Positions 34,091-42,853 of a DNA stretch of 64,000 bases are shown piece by piece (the stretch's first letter is position 1; every line of letters starts with the position of its first letter). A program made the position numbers and the translations under genes. The DNA comes from SCN-70-22 sp046327755. Lineage in GTDB: Bacteria; Gemmatimonadota; Gemmatimonadetes; Gemmatimonadales; Gemmatimonadaceae. The notes beneath the pieces are model-generated. The model worked only from the letters and a program-made list of their open reading frames with translations. It made no database searches and was not told the origin of the DNA. The stretch is taken from the NCBI GenBank assembly GCA_046327755.1, contig JAXLXW010000005.1, positions 248,001-312,000 on the forward strand, given 5' to 3'.

Positions 34091-36120
34091 CACTGCGAGC
34101 CGCGACCGGCGTTGTGCGCGCGACATCGCGTGGCGTGACGCGGTCGGTCTCGCGCTTGGTCTCGCGCTCGGTCTCGCGCGCGGTCTCCCTCGCTTGGTGG
34201 CCGTTGCTTCTGGCGGGATGTGGGGGAGGGCAGGGGCCAACCCCGGCGCCGCGCACGGACCCTCGTCCCGCGTCGCTCCCGGTAGCACCTGCCGCTGCAC
34301 CAGCGACGCGTGAGGCGCCGGCGCCCGTTCCCGCCACGAGCCAGGTCTCGCCAGCTGCAGGTACGCACCCGGTGCGCGAAGGGGAGGGACTCGCGGCACT
34401 GTCACCGCCGCAACGAACGACTGCCGAGCGCGCCGACGTTGCCTGGGCCGACTCGGTCCTCCTGACGCTCACGCTCCGCGACAGGGTCGCGCAGCTCGTG
34501 TGGCCGTGGATCCTCGGCGACTATGTCGCCGAGTCCACCGCCGAATGGCGCCGGATCACGAAGCTCGTGGCCGAGCAGCACGTAGGTGGCGTCATCGTCT
34601 CCGTCGGGTCGCCGACCGACGTGGCGGTGAAGCTCAACGCGCTGCAACGCCAGAGCGCCCTCCCGCTCCTCGTGAGTGCGGACCTCGAGACGGGGGCCGG
34701 GTTCCGCTTCCGTGGTGCCTACTTCCTGCCGAATGCCATCGAACTCGGCGGGGCGACGACGTTCCCTTGGCAGATGGCGCTTGGTGCGATCGGCGACACC
34801 GCGCTGGCCTACGACGTCGGACGGGTCACGGCGACGGAATCGCGCGCGCTGGGGATCCACGTGGCCTACGGTCCGGTGCTCGACGTCAACAACAACCCGG
34901 CTAACCCTGTCATCGGCTCTCGCTCGTTCAGCGAGGACGCGGGGCTGGCGGCGCGCCTCGGATCGGCGATGGTGCGCGGGATCCAGGAGCACGGGATGCT
35001 CGCCACCGGAAAGCACTTTCCCGGGCACGGCGACACCGAGACCAACTCACATCTCGCGTTGGCCTCCGTCACCGCGTCACGCGCGCGGCTGGATTCCGTC
35101 GAGTTGGTTCCGTTCAAGGCGGCGATCGCCTCGGGGATCGGCGCGATCATGACGTTCCACGGCTTCCTGCCCGCACTCGACTCGACCCCTGTCCCGGCCA
35201 CGCTCTCGCCGGCGGTGATGACGACGTTGCTGCGTGGCGAGCTCGGGTTCGACGGATTGCTCGTCTCCGACGCGATGGACATGGCGGGGGTGGTGCAGCG
35301 CTTCGGAGCCGCGGAGGCGGCGAAGCGCGCGATCGCCGCCGGGAACGATGTCCTCCTCATGCCCGCCGACGTGGCGTCTACCATCGAGGCCGTGGTCGCC
35401 GGTGTTGCCGAAGGGCGCTACGACGAAGGGCGCATCGACGCGTCGGTTCGGCGGGTGCTCGCCCTCAAGCACCGCTTCGACCTGCCGAGTCGGCGCACCG
35501 TCGATGTCGAGCGGGTGCGCGCCATCGTCGGAAGCGAGGCGAACCAGCGTGTCGCCGACGCCGTGGCGACGCAGGGTTTCGTCCTCGCGAAGGACTCGTT
35601 GCAGCTGGTACCGCTGCGCGCCGGCGCGCGACGCCTTCGGGTGCTTTCCGTGACGTACGCGCGTCGCAGTGATCTGGGCGCCGGGGTCGCCTTCAACAGC
35701 GAGATGCGGAGCGGTGGACAGGGGGTGCGCACGGCGTTCGTGAATGCAGATGACGCTGTCCCGGATTTTTCCGACGTGCTGGCGCAGTCCAAGTCCGTCG
35801 ATGTGGTTGTGCTGGGGTCGTACGTAAACATCACCTCCGAGTCCGCGACGGCGAGCGCACCGCGGGCGTTCGCCGATTTCGTGACGCGCCTGCAGCGACA
35901 GCGGGCGAAGGTGGTTCTCGTTTCGTACGGCACGCCGTACCTGCTGATGCAGGTGCCGTCGATTGGATCGTACGCGATCGCGTGGGGCGGGAGTGCCGCG
36001 TCGCAGCGCGCGTCCGCGCGAGCGTTGTTGGGACATGCGCCCATCACGGCGCGACTCCCCATCTCCATACCGCCGTTGCTCTCGATTGGTGCAGGCGAAC
36101 GGCGTGATGTCGCGCGTTGA
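34084..36120 (+). CDS. Glycoside hydrolase family 3 lipoprotein (NagZ-like beta-N-acetylhexosaminidase)
   Basis: The product of about 678 residues is a lipoprotein (lipobox LLLAGC) followed by a Pro/Ala/Thr linker and a GH3 barrel. NagZ-type motifs are present: GKHFPGHGDTETNSH, the nucleophile Asp in SDAMDM, and IGSRSFSEDA. A second alpha/beta domain follows (from about residue 485), as in two-domain GH3 enzymes. Peptidoglycan-derived GlcNAc removal is likely. GTG starts at 34084, 34114 and 34135 are in frame; 34135 gives a normal-length lipoprotein signal, whereas 34084 overlaps the upstream gene. The n-region contains SVSR repeats coded by repeated GGTCTCGCGC units (34143-34198). Confidence 0.9.
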   Translation: MVALRAATGVVRATSRGVTRSVSRLVSRSVSRAVSLAWWPLLLAGCGGGQGPTPAPRTDPRPASLPVAPAAAPATREAPAPVPATSQVSPAAGTHPVREGEGLAALSPPQRTTAERADVAWADSVLLTLTLRDRVAQLVWPWILGDYVAESTAEWRRITKLVAEQHVGGVIVSVGSPTDVAVKLNALQRQSALPLLVSADLETGAGFRFRGAYFLPNAIELGGATTFPWQMALGAIGDTALAYDVGRVTATESRALGIHVAYGPVLDVNNNPANPVIGSRSFSEDAGLAARLGSAMVRGIQEHGMLATGKHFPGHGDTETNSHLALASVTASRARLDSVELVPFKAAIASGIGAIMTFHGFLPALDSTPVPATLSPAVMTTLLRGELGFDGLLVSDAMDMAGVVQRFGAAEAAKRAIAAGNDVLLMPADVASTIEAVVAGVAEGRYDEGRIDASVRRVLALKHRFDLPSRRTVDVERVRAIVGSEANQRVADAVATQGFVLAKDSLQLVPLRAGARRLRVLSVTYARRSDLGAGVAFNSEMRSGGQGVRTAFVNADDAVPDFSDVLAQSKSVDVVVLGSYVNITSESATASAPRAFADFVTRLQRQRAKVVLVSYGTPYLLMQVPSIGSYAIAWGGSAASQRASARALLGHAPITARLPISIPPLLSIGAGERRDVAR

Positions 36121-36184
36121 CTCGGCACGTGGCCACTCGTACAATGCGCGGCGCGGGCCGATCGCGTCGTGGTGTCTTCACCCC

Positions 36185-36214
36185 TTGACTTTAGTTTCGC
36201 ATCGGCACTAATTC
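36185..36214 (+). promoter_or_regulatory. Promoter of the NrtR-like gene, probably leaderless
   Basis: TTGACT (36185-36190), an 18-base spacer and TAATTC (36209-36214). The expected start is at about 36221-36223, on the ATG at 36223. The spacer holds TTAGT...ACTAA arms that make an imperfect dyad spanning the promoter, a candidate operator. Confidence 0.55.
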
Positions 36215-36222
36215 GCGCAGTC

Positions 36223-36930
36223 ATGCGCGACCGGATCTCCGCCGCACCAAGCTCGTCACCGCGCGCGCCGGGACGACGCCCTTCGTTCTCCATCGACGTC
36301 GTCCTCTTCACTCCCCGCGGCAAGCAGCTGGCGGTGCTCTGCGAGCGCGCGGGCGATCCGCGGGCGCGTGAGCGCTGGCAGCTGCCAGCAGGGTGGGTCG
36401 AAGGGGACGAGACGATGGCGAGCGCGGCGCGGCGCCTGGCCACCGCCTCGGTGGGCGCTGAGCCGACCTGGATGGCGCAGGTCGGGGCGTTCGCCGATGG
36501 ACTCGTGCACCCGTCCGAGGCGGAGCTGAGCGTTGCCTTCGTCGCGGTCGTACCGGCGGCCCGGCTCGAGCGCCCGAGTGGTGACACGGCCTGGTTCAGT
36601 GTCAATGAGCCGCCCACTCTCCCGCCCCGACATCGGGCGATGCTGGACGCCGCCGTCGCGTCACTTCGCGCGCGCGTCGACGACGCGCCGATCGCCTTTC
36701 GCCTGCTCCCGGAGCTCTTCACGCTTACTGAGTTGCAGGCGATGTACGAGCTGCTGCTCGGCCGGCGATTGCACAAGGCGTCGTTTCGAAGGGCGTTGCA
36801 GGCGGCCGATCTGGTCGAAGCGACGGAGGAATGGCGGAGCGAGGGGCGAGGGCGCCCGGCGCAGTACTTCCGATTCGCGGCGCGACGCCGGGCCGAGGGA
36901 CCACGCGCGGTCCGATTCGACTTGTTGTAG
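36223..36930 (+). CDS. NrtR-like Nudix-domain transcription regulator
   Basis: The 235-residue protein has a Nudix fold (residues 15-150) and a C-terminal winged helix (ELFTLTELQAMYELLLGRRLHKASFRRAL, seen in the LTELQAMYELLLG and KASFRRAL blocks). The Nudix box is degenerate: GWVEGDETMASAARRLATASVG lacks the REXXEE acidic residues, as in NrtR regulators that bind ADP-ribose-type ligands without cleaving them. NrtR proteins control NAD metabolism genes; none are adjacent here, so the regulon is elsewhere or different. The ATG at 36223 coincides with the predicted transcription start. Confidence 0.8.
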   Translation: MRDRISAAPSSSPRAPGRRPSFSIDVVLFTPRGKQLAVLCERAGDPRARERWQLPAGWVEGDETMASAARRLATASVGAEPTWMAQVGAFADGLVHPSEAELSVAFVAVVPAARLERPSGDTAWFSVNEPPTLPPRHRAMLDAAVASLRARVDDAPIAFRLLPELFTLTELQAMYELLLGRRLHKASFRRALQAADLVEATEEWRSEGRGRPAQYFRFAARRRAEGPRAVRFDLL

Positions 36931-37126
36931 GCGCGGTGTCGGCATTTTCGCGCGCCGGCGCATTTCGGGCGCCGACGGGCCGATACTCAAGCGCAGGGCG
37001 GGAGTCATCACCGAGCCGTGATGCAGACGCGGCTGTTTCCTGACGCGGCGTTACGGGAACTCGACTTGACCGTCCCTAGTATTAGTTGCAAAGTGTCAAT
37101 TACACATCCTGCGCAGGAGAGCTCCC

Positions 37127-37477
37127 GTGCTCGCCTACCTCGAAGCCCTGTGTAACGCCCTGAAAGGGAGAGACGCGCTCGCGATCGCGGCGTTGCTCCG
37201 GCACCCGCTGGCGTCGGCACTTCCGGCGCAGGTCGTGGAAGAAGCAGAGCGCATCGCCGCCGCCGCGTCCGGGAGCGACTTCATTGCGCCGATTCACGCC
37301 TTCCGGCTGTACCACCAGACGGCACATCTCCTCGGCGTGTGCACCGATCCAGCGACTCGGCGCCGTCTGGCGGGCAGCGGCCGCCCGGTGATGCCAACGA
37401 GTGTCCCGAGCGCCACGTTGGGCGAGGCAGAGCGCGCGCCGCAGATCGAGCTGCCGCTCCGGATCGCGGTCGCCTAG
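37127..37477 (+). CDS. Small conserved-looking protein of unknown function
   Basis: The 116-residue product starts at GTG 37127 with AGGAG nine bases upstream. It is mainly helical (YLEALCNALKGRDALAIAALL, QVVEEAERIAAAA, APIHAFRLYHQTAHLL). A strong terminator follows at 37524-37552. I do not recognise the family. A good ribosome site and terminator support that it is real. Confidence 0.65.
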   Translation: MLAYLEALCNALKGRDALAIAALLRHPLASALPAQVVEEAERIAAAASGSDFIAPIHAFRLYHQTAHLLGVCTDPATRRRLAGSGRPVMPTSVPSATLGEAERAPQIELPLRIAVA

Positions 37478-37523
37478 CGTCAACGTCACCAACGGGCGCG
37501 GCCACCACCAGGCGCAAGAGAAG

Positions 37524-37552
37524 AAGGGCCCTCGCCAGCAGCGAGGGCCCTT
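37524..37552. terminator. Terminator hairpin between convergent small genes
   Basis: AAGGGCCCTCGC (37524-37535) and GCGAGGGCCCTT (37541-37552) form a perfect 12-bp stem with a CAGCA loop. It lies between the 37127 gene and the convergent 37607 gene and could serve both. Confidence 0.85.
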
Positions 37553-37606
37553 GTCGCGATGGTGGAGCTGTCGTTACGCGTGAGAGGGAGCGCCGATTCC
37601 CGTTCG

Positions 37607-37897
37607 CTAGAACTTCGCGGTGCCGTCGCCACGCAGGCGCAGGAGTGCCTTCGCAATCGCCACGTTGTCCTGGGCGATGCGCAGGAGTTCCCCGAACACG
37701 CTCTGACTGCTACGTCCTTCGGCGCGCGCGATCACTGGCGGCTCGTGTCCGTCCCGACGCGTCGGATCGGTGCGGCGCTCCACCGTGATATGGGCGCGGT
37801 GCGTCTCGGTGTCGTGCAGCGATTCCTCCTCCACGTGGACATAGCCACCGCCGGGGAGCTCTCGCTGGTAGAGGATTATCGAATCGTTGATCGGCAC
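37607..37897 (-). CDS. Small hypothetical protein
   Basis: The 96-residue product starts at GTG 37897 and shows ILYQRELPGGGYVHVEEESL, a beta-rich start, and a helical end (SVFGELLRIAQDNVAIAKALL). No family recognised. It has a plausible size, even codon use and a shared terminator at its 3' side. It could be a small regulator or adaptor; no motif supports either. Confidence 0.5.
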   Translation of the reverse strand: MPINDSIILYQRELPGGGYVHVEEESLHDTETHRAHITVERRTDPTRRDGHEPPVIARAEGRSSQSVFGELLRIAQDNVAIAKALLRLRGDGTAKF

Positions 37898-38128
37898 GTC
37901 TTCAACAGGCCTCGACGACTTCGGTTCTCGATCGACGGGACGGCATCATCGCACAGGCGCGCCCGCTCCGTGTGATGACTCGCGTCTTCGCTAGGGACGA
38001 TCCCGTCGCGGTACCGGTCACCGCTGACAAGCGGCCAGCGAGCGACCTCGGTTCCTGGAGGTACACGCGAGCGACCGCAAAGTTGGGGCTGTCGGCGGTA
38101 GCGTGCTGAGACGCAGGTCGCAAAGAAA

Positions 38129-38161
38129 ACGGTCCCGGTGCGCATCGCGCACCGGGACCGT
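38129..38161 (-). terminator. Intrinsic terminator of the second cold-shock gene
   Basis: ACGGTCCCGGTGCG and CGCACCGGGACCGT (38129-38142 and 38148-38161) form a perfect 14-bp stem with a 5-base loop. On the minus strand it is followed by TTTTCTTTG. It begins 17 bases after the stop. Confidence 0.9.
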
Positions 38162-38178
38162 CCCTCCTCGATCGTGGC

Positions 38179-38385
38179 TCAGACCTTCAGGACGTCAGCG
38201 GCCTGCGGCCCCTTCTGCCCTTGAACGATCTCGAACTCGACCTTGTCTCCCTCCGCAAGGGACTTGAAGCCGGGCTGGTTGATCGCGCTGAAGTGCACAA
38301 ACACATCAGGACCGCCCTCGCGCGAAATGAAGCCGAAGCCCTTCGCGTCGTTGAACCACTTGACCGTGCCAGTAATGCGTGCCAT
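38179..38385 (-). CDS. Cold-shock domain protein (CspA family), second copy
   Basis: The 68-residue cold-shock domain has RNP motifs KGFGFI and VFVHFS and the opening MARITGTVKWFNDA. It differs from the 3882 copy at several positions, for example SREGGPD in the first loop. The ATG at 38385 gives the family length. The leader of more than 100 bases is separated from the upstream zinc-ribbon gene by a terminator, so this gene should have its own promoter, which I could not place. Confidence 0.96.
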   Translation of the reverse strand: MARITGTVKWFNDAKGFGFISREGGPDVFVHFSAINQPGFKSLAEGDKVEFEIVQGQKGPQAADVLKV

Positions 38386-38505
38386 GGAACCGTTCCTCTT
38401 CCCCTGCGGGGTGAAACTGTGGAGCGGATCGACAGGAACAACGCCCTCGCGTTCACACCTGCCGATCGGGATGCGGAAGCTGGCACCTCTGCCAAACCTT
38501 CCGCG

Positions 38506-38544
38506 AAAAAAACTCGCGCACTCGTTGCCGACCGAGTGCGCGAG
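38506..38544 (-). terminator. Textbook intrinsic terminator upstream of the second cold-shock gene
   Basis: On the minus strand CTCGCGCACTCG pairs with CGAGTGCGCGAG (38513-38524 and 38533-38544) and is followed by seven T residues (38512-38506). It ends the zinc-ribbon transcript from 38579-38788. Because it is only about 120 bases before the cold-shock ATG, it could also act as a temperature-dependent attenuator if transcription starts further upstream. Confidence 0.85.
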
Positions 38545-38578
38545 CACCTGCGATCGATCAACTTCTAACTAATCCCGA

Positions 38579-38788
38579 CTAAGCTGCTCCCGCAATATAG
38601 CGGGCCGTTCGTCCACACGCAGTACACGTCAACGTCACATGAGAGCGCGGGGCAGGCGGGAAGTGATCGGGAGACCTTTCGATGGAGCCACTGCACGACG
38701 GACAACTGAGGGGCTCACCTGTTCGATCGCTGGCAATGAGATGCAGTGCCTGCGCCGGGTTGTATGTCGCCGGCCGTGGCTTTCTCAT
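38579..38788 (-). CDS. Small zinc-ribbon protein
   Basis: The 69-residue product has CPSC (about residues 29-32) and CTAC (about 55-58), a two-knuckle zinc ribbon, and ends TARYIAGAA. The ATG at 38788 (MRKPRP) is preferred; the frame reaches 38815. It is followed by the strong terminator at 38506-38544. Such single ribbons usually bind nucleic acid or act as adaptors; the exact role is unknown. Confidence 0.6.
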   Translation of the reverse strand: MRKPRPATYNPAQALHLIASDRTGEPLSCPSCSGSIERSPDHFPPAPRSHVTLTCTACGRTARYIAGAA

Positions 38789-39163
38789 GAGACCTCCTGG
38801 ACAGTAACGAGTCACGCGTGCGGTTGCGGCAAAGCCGCCACCGTGAGGAAGCTAACCGCCAAAGGCCGCAAATCAAAGCTGCACATCTATTTGCAGCCTA
38901 GAACGGCCAGTCGGCAGCAGAATCACCGCTCTCCGTTGCTTCGAACGGCCGCCCCGGACGCTGACGAAGTACGGGGACGTTCCCCGATAGCAGCGTTCGT
39001 GCGGCCTGTCATAACAACGCGCGCAGACTCGCAAGTGTTGTACGTAATCGCAGGAATTCGGTTCCACCAGAAATGATTCCCGAGACCGGTTACAGATGAC
39101 ACCGCTTTCGGGAGTCGTGGGGCGTCGTTCGCATTGCCGACACCGAGGAACCAGCGGTAGGCG
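38789..39163. other. Intergenic region without a recognised gene
   Basis: These 375 bases are visibly less GC-rich than the rest. I see a short hairpin GCTGCA/TGCAGC near 38878-38898 and no convincing ORF. Frames crossing it have no family features. It may contain the promoter of the zinc-ribbon gene on the minus strand. Confidence 0.4.
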
Positions 39164-40147
39164 TTACTCCCAACCGTGCGGGCGGCGCCAGAGCCGCCGC
39201 CCCACTCGCCACGGGCGACGCTCGCTGACGTCTCCGTCGCCAAAGTGCTCGTCCTCCGCCAGCGACTCGGAGACGTCGTTTCCCTTCGCCGACGTCTCGT
39301 CCGCCCAGTGCAGCAGTTCGGCCTCCACCGTCATGGGCTGCACCGGACTTCCGAATTCCAGTGAGCCGTGATGCGACAGGATCAGGTGCTGCAGCTCGAG
39401 CCGCTGTGAGGCGCTGATCTCGTCCAGCGGCACGTCGCGCAGGCGGTCCTGCAGCATGAAGGCGCCGAGCACCACGTGCCCCAGCAGCGATCCCTCGGGA
39501 GTGTGGGCGAACCCGGTTGGGGTGACCGCGTACGCGCGCACCTTGCCGATGTCGTGCAGGAGGGACCCGACGACCACAAGGTCCACATGAGCGCGCATCA
39601 CGCGCGCGGCGGTGCGCGCGATGGTCGCCACTTCGGTCACATGCAGGAGCAGGCCGCCCACCGCTGCGTGGTGCCCGGCGACTGATCCTGGCGTCTTCTC
39701 TAGCTCCAGGCGGAAGGCGTCGTCTCCGTAGAACAGGTCCACGGCCCTCCGCAGGGCGATCGAGCGAATATCGGCACGGGCGCGATCCACCCAGTCCCAC
39801 AGCGAGTCGGCGGACATCGAGACGCGCGGGAGGAAGTGCTCGGCGCGCACCAGGGCGTCGGGGATGACGCGCAGCGGGGCGGTGAGGCGGACCTGTCGTT
39901 TGCCGTGAAAGACCGCCACCTCTCCGATGGCCTGCACGACCTTGCCCATGTCGGCACCGGCGGCCCAATCGAGCTGGTTGTTCCAGATGGGCGCGGTGCC
40001 GAGTCGGCCGGTCGCGTTGCCCAGCGTCAGTAGGACGAACGGGTCACCGTTGGCGAGTCGCTTCTCCTCGCGTTCGACGACGAGAAACTCGTGCTGCACG
40101 CGATCGCCGATGGCTGCGCGCGCGATGTCGAAGACTGATGCGGCCAT
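39164..40147 (-). CDS. YhaM-like 3'-5' exoribonuclease (OB fold plus HD domain)
   Basis: The 327-residue product has an N-terminal OB-like nucleic-acid-binding domain (VQHEFLVVEREEKRLANGDP, FVLLTLGNATGRLG) and an HD phosphohydrolase domain: HHAAVGGLLLHVTEV, LLHDIGKVRAY, and the late HHGSLEFGSPVQP block that is characteristic of YhaM/CBF1. The family degrades RNA, and in some cases DNA, from the 3' end. The ATG at 40147 is chosen; a GTG at 40204 is in frame but overlaps the upstream small gene. It is last in an SPFH/zinc-ribbon/YhaM operon. Confidence 0.85.
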   Translation of the reverse strand: MAASVFDIARAAIGDRVQHEFLVVEREEKRLANGDPFVLLTLGNATGRLGTAPIWNNQLDWAAGADMGKVVQAIGEVAVFHGKRQVRLTAPLRVIPDALVRAEHFLPRVSMSADSLWDWVDRARADIRSIALRRAVDLFYGDDAFRLELEKTPGSVAGHHAAVGGLLLHVTEVATIARTAARVMRAHVDLVVVGSLLHDIGKVRAYAVTPTGFAHTPEGSLLGHVVLGAFMLQDRLRDVPLDEISASQRLELQHLILSHHGSLEFGSPVQPMTVEAELLHWADETSAKGNDVSESLAEDEHFGDGDVSERRPWRVGRRLWRRPHGWE

Positions 40148-40181
40148 GCCGATGGACGGAAGCGAGTGTACTGGCGCCGGT

Positions 40182-40403
40182 TCAGCCAAGGAAGACGATA
40201 TCACCGTCTTCGTCGAGTCCCATCTCCGACTCGAGGCCGCAGATGCCGCACACGCGCTTCACGACCCACACGGCCTGCAGCGCCTTGAATTGCGCTTCGC
40301 TGGCTGCCCGGACCTGCACCTTCTTGTAGTTGTACTCGCGGCAATGCGAGCAGTCGTGCGCGCGTGCGATGACCTCTGCGCGTTCCTTCGAGATCGGGTT
40401 CAA
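40182..40403 (-). CDS. Small zinc-ribbon protein between SPFH and YhaM genes
   Basis: The 73-residue product has CSHC (about residues 18-21) and CGIC (about 52-55), a likely zinc ribbon, then an acidic tail DEDGDIVFLG. It starts six bases after the SPFH stop, so it is co-transcribed. No named family recognised. Confidence 0.6.
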   Translation of the reverse strand: MNPISKERAEVIARAHDCSHCREYNYKKVQVRAASEAQFKALQAVWVVKRVCGICGLESEMGLDEDGDIVFLG

Positions 40404-40409
40404 GCGACT

Positions 40410-41459
40410 CTACTGGTTGGACGGATCGGCTGGGCCGGCACCGAGCGCGCGCGGCGCCGACGCGGTGCCCGGCTTCGCCGCGCTGTCACCTGCGCCCTTG
40501 GCGTTCAACAGCTCACGCAGTCCGCCTAACGCGCCAAGGACGCCCGTCGCCTCGGCGGGGAGGAAGATCGTGGATCCCTTGCCTTGGGCGATGGACGGGA
40601 GCGCCTCGAGGTACTTCTGCCCCAGGAGGTACGTGGACGCCTGGCCCTCGGGGAGCGACTCGGCGATGCGACGGATCGCCTCCGACTCGGCGTTTGCCAT
40701 TGCGAGCCTCGCCTCCGCTTGTCCCTGCGCGCGGAGCACCGCGGCGTCCTTCTCGCCCTGGGCGCGGAGCACCTGCGATTCGCGCACGCCTTCGGCCTCG
40801 AGGATCGCGGCACGCTTGGTGGCCTCGGCGTTGGTCACCGCCGCGCGACGCTCGCGCTCCGCGCGCATCTGCAGCTCCATCGACTGCTGGATGTCGCGCG
40901 GCGGCTCGATCGACTGCAGCTCGACGCGGGTCACGTCGACGCCCCATCCAATCGACGCGTCCTCGATGACCTCGCGCATGCGCTTGTTGATGATGTCGCG
41001 CGATGTGAGCGTCGCATCCAGCTCCATCTCGCCCACGATGTTGCGCAGTGTGGTCCGCGTGAGCGTTTCAATCGCGTACGGGAGGTTCTGCACCGAGTAG
41101 GTCGCCTTCTGCGGATCGGCAATGCGGTAATAGACCACCGCGTCGATGTCGATCGTCACGTTGTCCTTCGTGATGACCGGCTGCGACGGGAAGTTGAGGA
41201 CCTGCTCGCGCAGGTCGATCCGGGCCGTTGCGCGCGACGTGATCTTGCGAACTCCCCCCACGTCGCTCTCCAGATATCGCACGTCGAGTTCCTTGGGGCG
41301 TTCGAGGATCGGGATGAGGATGTTGAGTCCCGATCGGGCAACGCGGTGGAAGCGTCCCAGACGCTCGATGACCATCACCTCGGCCTGGCCGATGATCTTG
41401 AATGACCGGAACAGGATGTAGGCGGCCGCTGCCGCGAAGATCAGCGGGACGTACTGCAT
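40410..41459 (-). CDS. SPFH/band 7 membrane protein (QmcA/stomatin-like)
   Basis: The 349-residue product has an N-terminal membrane helix (VPLIFAAAAAYILF), a complete SPFH domain (EVMVIERLGRFHRV, VITKDNVTIDIDAVVYYRI, TLRNIVGEMELDATLTSR) and a long Ala/Glu/Arg coiled coil (ERERRAAVTNAEATKRAAIL). A Gly/Ala-rich tail ends it. Order and size fit QmcA/slipin proteins that organise membrane microdomains. No NfeD partner is adjacent. A leftward terminator (41577-41602) separates it from the upstream PD40 gene. Confidence 0.93.
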   Translation of the reverse strand: MQYVPLIFAAAAAYILFRSFKIIGQAEVMVIERLGRFHRVARSGLNILIPILERPKELDVRYLESDVGGVRKITSRATARIDLREQVLNFPSQPVITKDNVTIDIDAVVYYRIADPQKATYSVQNLPYAIETLTRTTLRNIVGEMELDATLTSRDIINKRMREVIEDASIGWGVDVTRVELQSIEPPRDIQQSMELQMRAERERRAAVTNAEATKRAAILEAEGVRESQVLRAQGEKDAAVLRAQGQAEARLAMANAESEAIRRIAESLPEGQASTYLLGQKYLEALPSIAQGKGSTIFLPAEATGVLGALGGLRELLNAKGAGDSAAKPGTASAPRALGAGPADPSNQ

Positions 41460-41576
41460 GGCGCTCTCCGGTGGGATTCGAGTCCGTGGATGTTAGGGGG
41501 GCCCGGGGGGAGAGTCGAGGGGCGCGGTGATCGCGGCACCCCCTTGCGCGCGGGACTCGTCGCCCGCGAAACGAAA

Positions 41577-41602
41577 CCGGGCCCTCGCTTTCGAGGGCCC
41601 GG
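41577..41602 (-). terminator. Intrinsic terminator of the PD40 lipoprotein gene
   Basis: CCGGGCCCTCG and CGAGGGCCCGG (41577-41587 and 41592-41602) form a perfect 11-bp stem with a four-base loop, followed on the minus strand by TTTCGTTTCG, the same tail as after the first cold-shock gene. Confidence 0.88.
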
Positions 41603-41632
41603 CGATGCCTTGCGCGCAGAACGGCTAACGGC

Positions 41633-42742
<1,110 letters not shown>

Positions 42743-42777
42743 GGCGGCAGAATCTACTGGCGCTTCCCGGGATAGTC

Positions 42778-42816
42778 GACGGCGGCGGACTCGCCTGGTG
42801 CGAGCCCGCCGCCGTC
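42778..42816 (-). terminator. Terminator hairpin of the CtpA-like gene
   Basis: GACGGCGGCGG and CCGCCGCCGTC, extended by CTCGC/GCGAG after one mismatch (42778-42794 and 42800-42816), with a CTGGT loop. It lies 37 bases after the CtpA-like stop. No T-tract. Confidence 0.65.
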
Positions 42817-42853
42817 TGCGGTCGATGACCGTTTGGTCCCCGTTACCTCCGCC

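Noticed and set aside
37876..38145. Minus-strand frames upstream of the 37607 gene
   Set aside because: No ribosome site or domain, Arg-rich, and overlapping one another in different frames.
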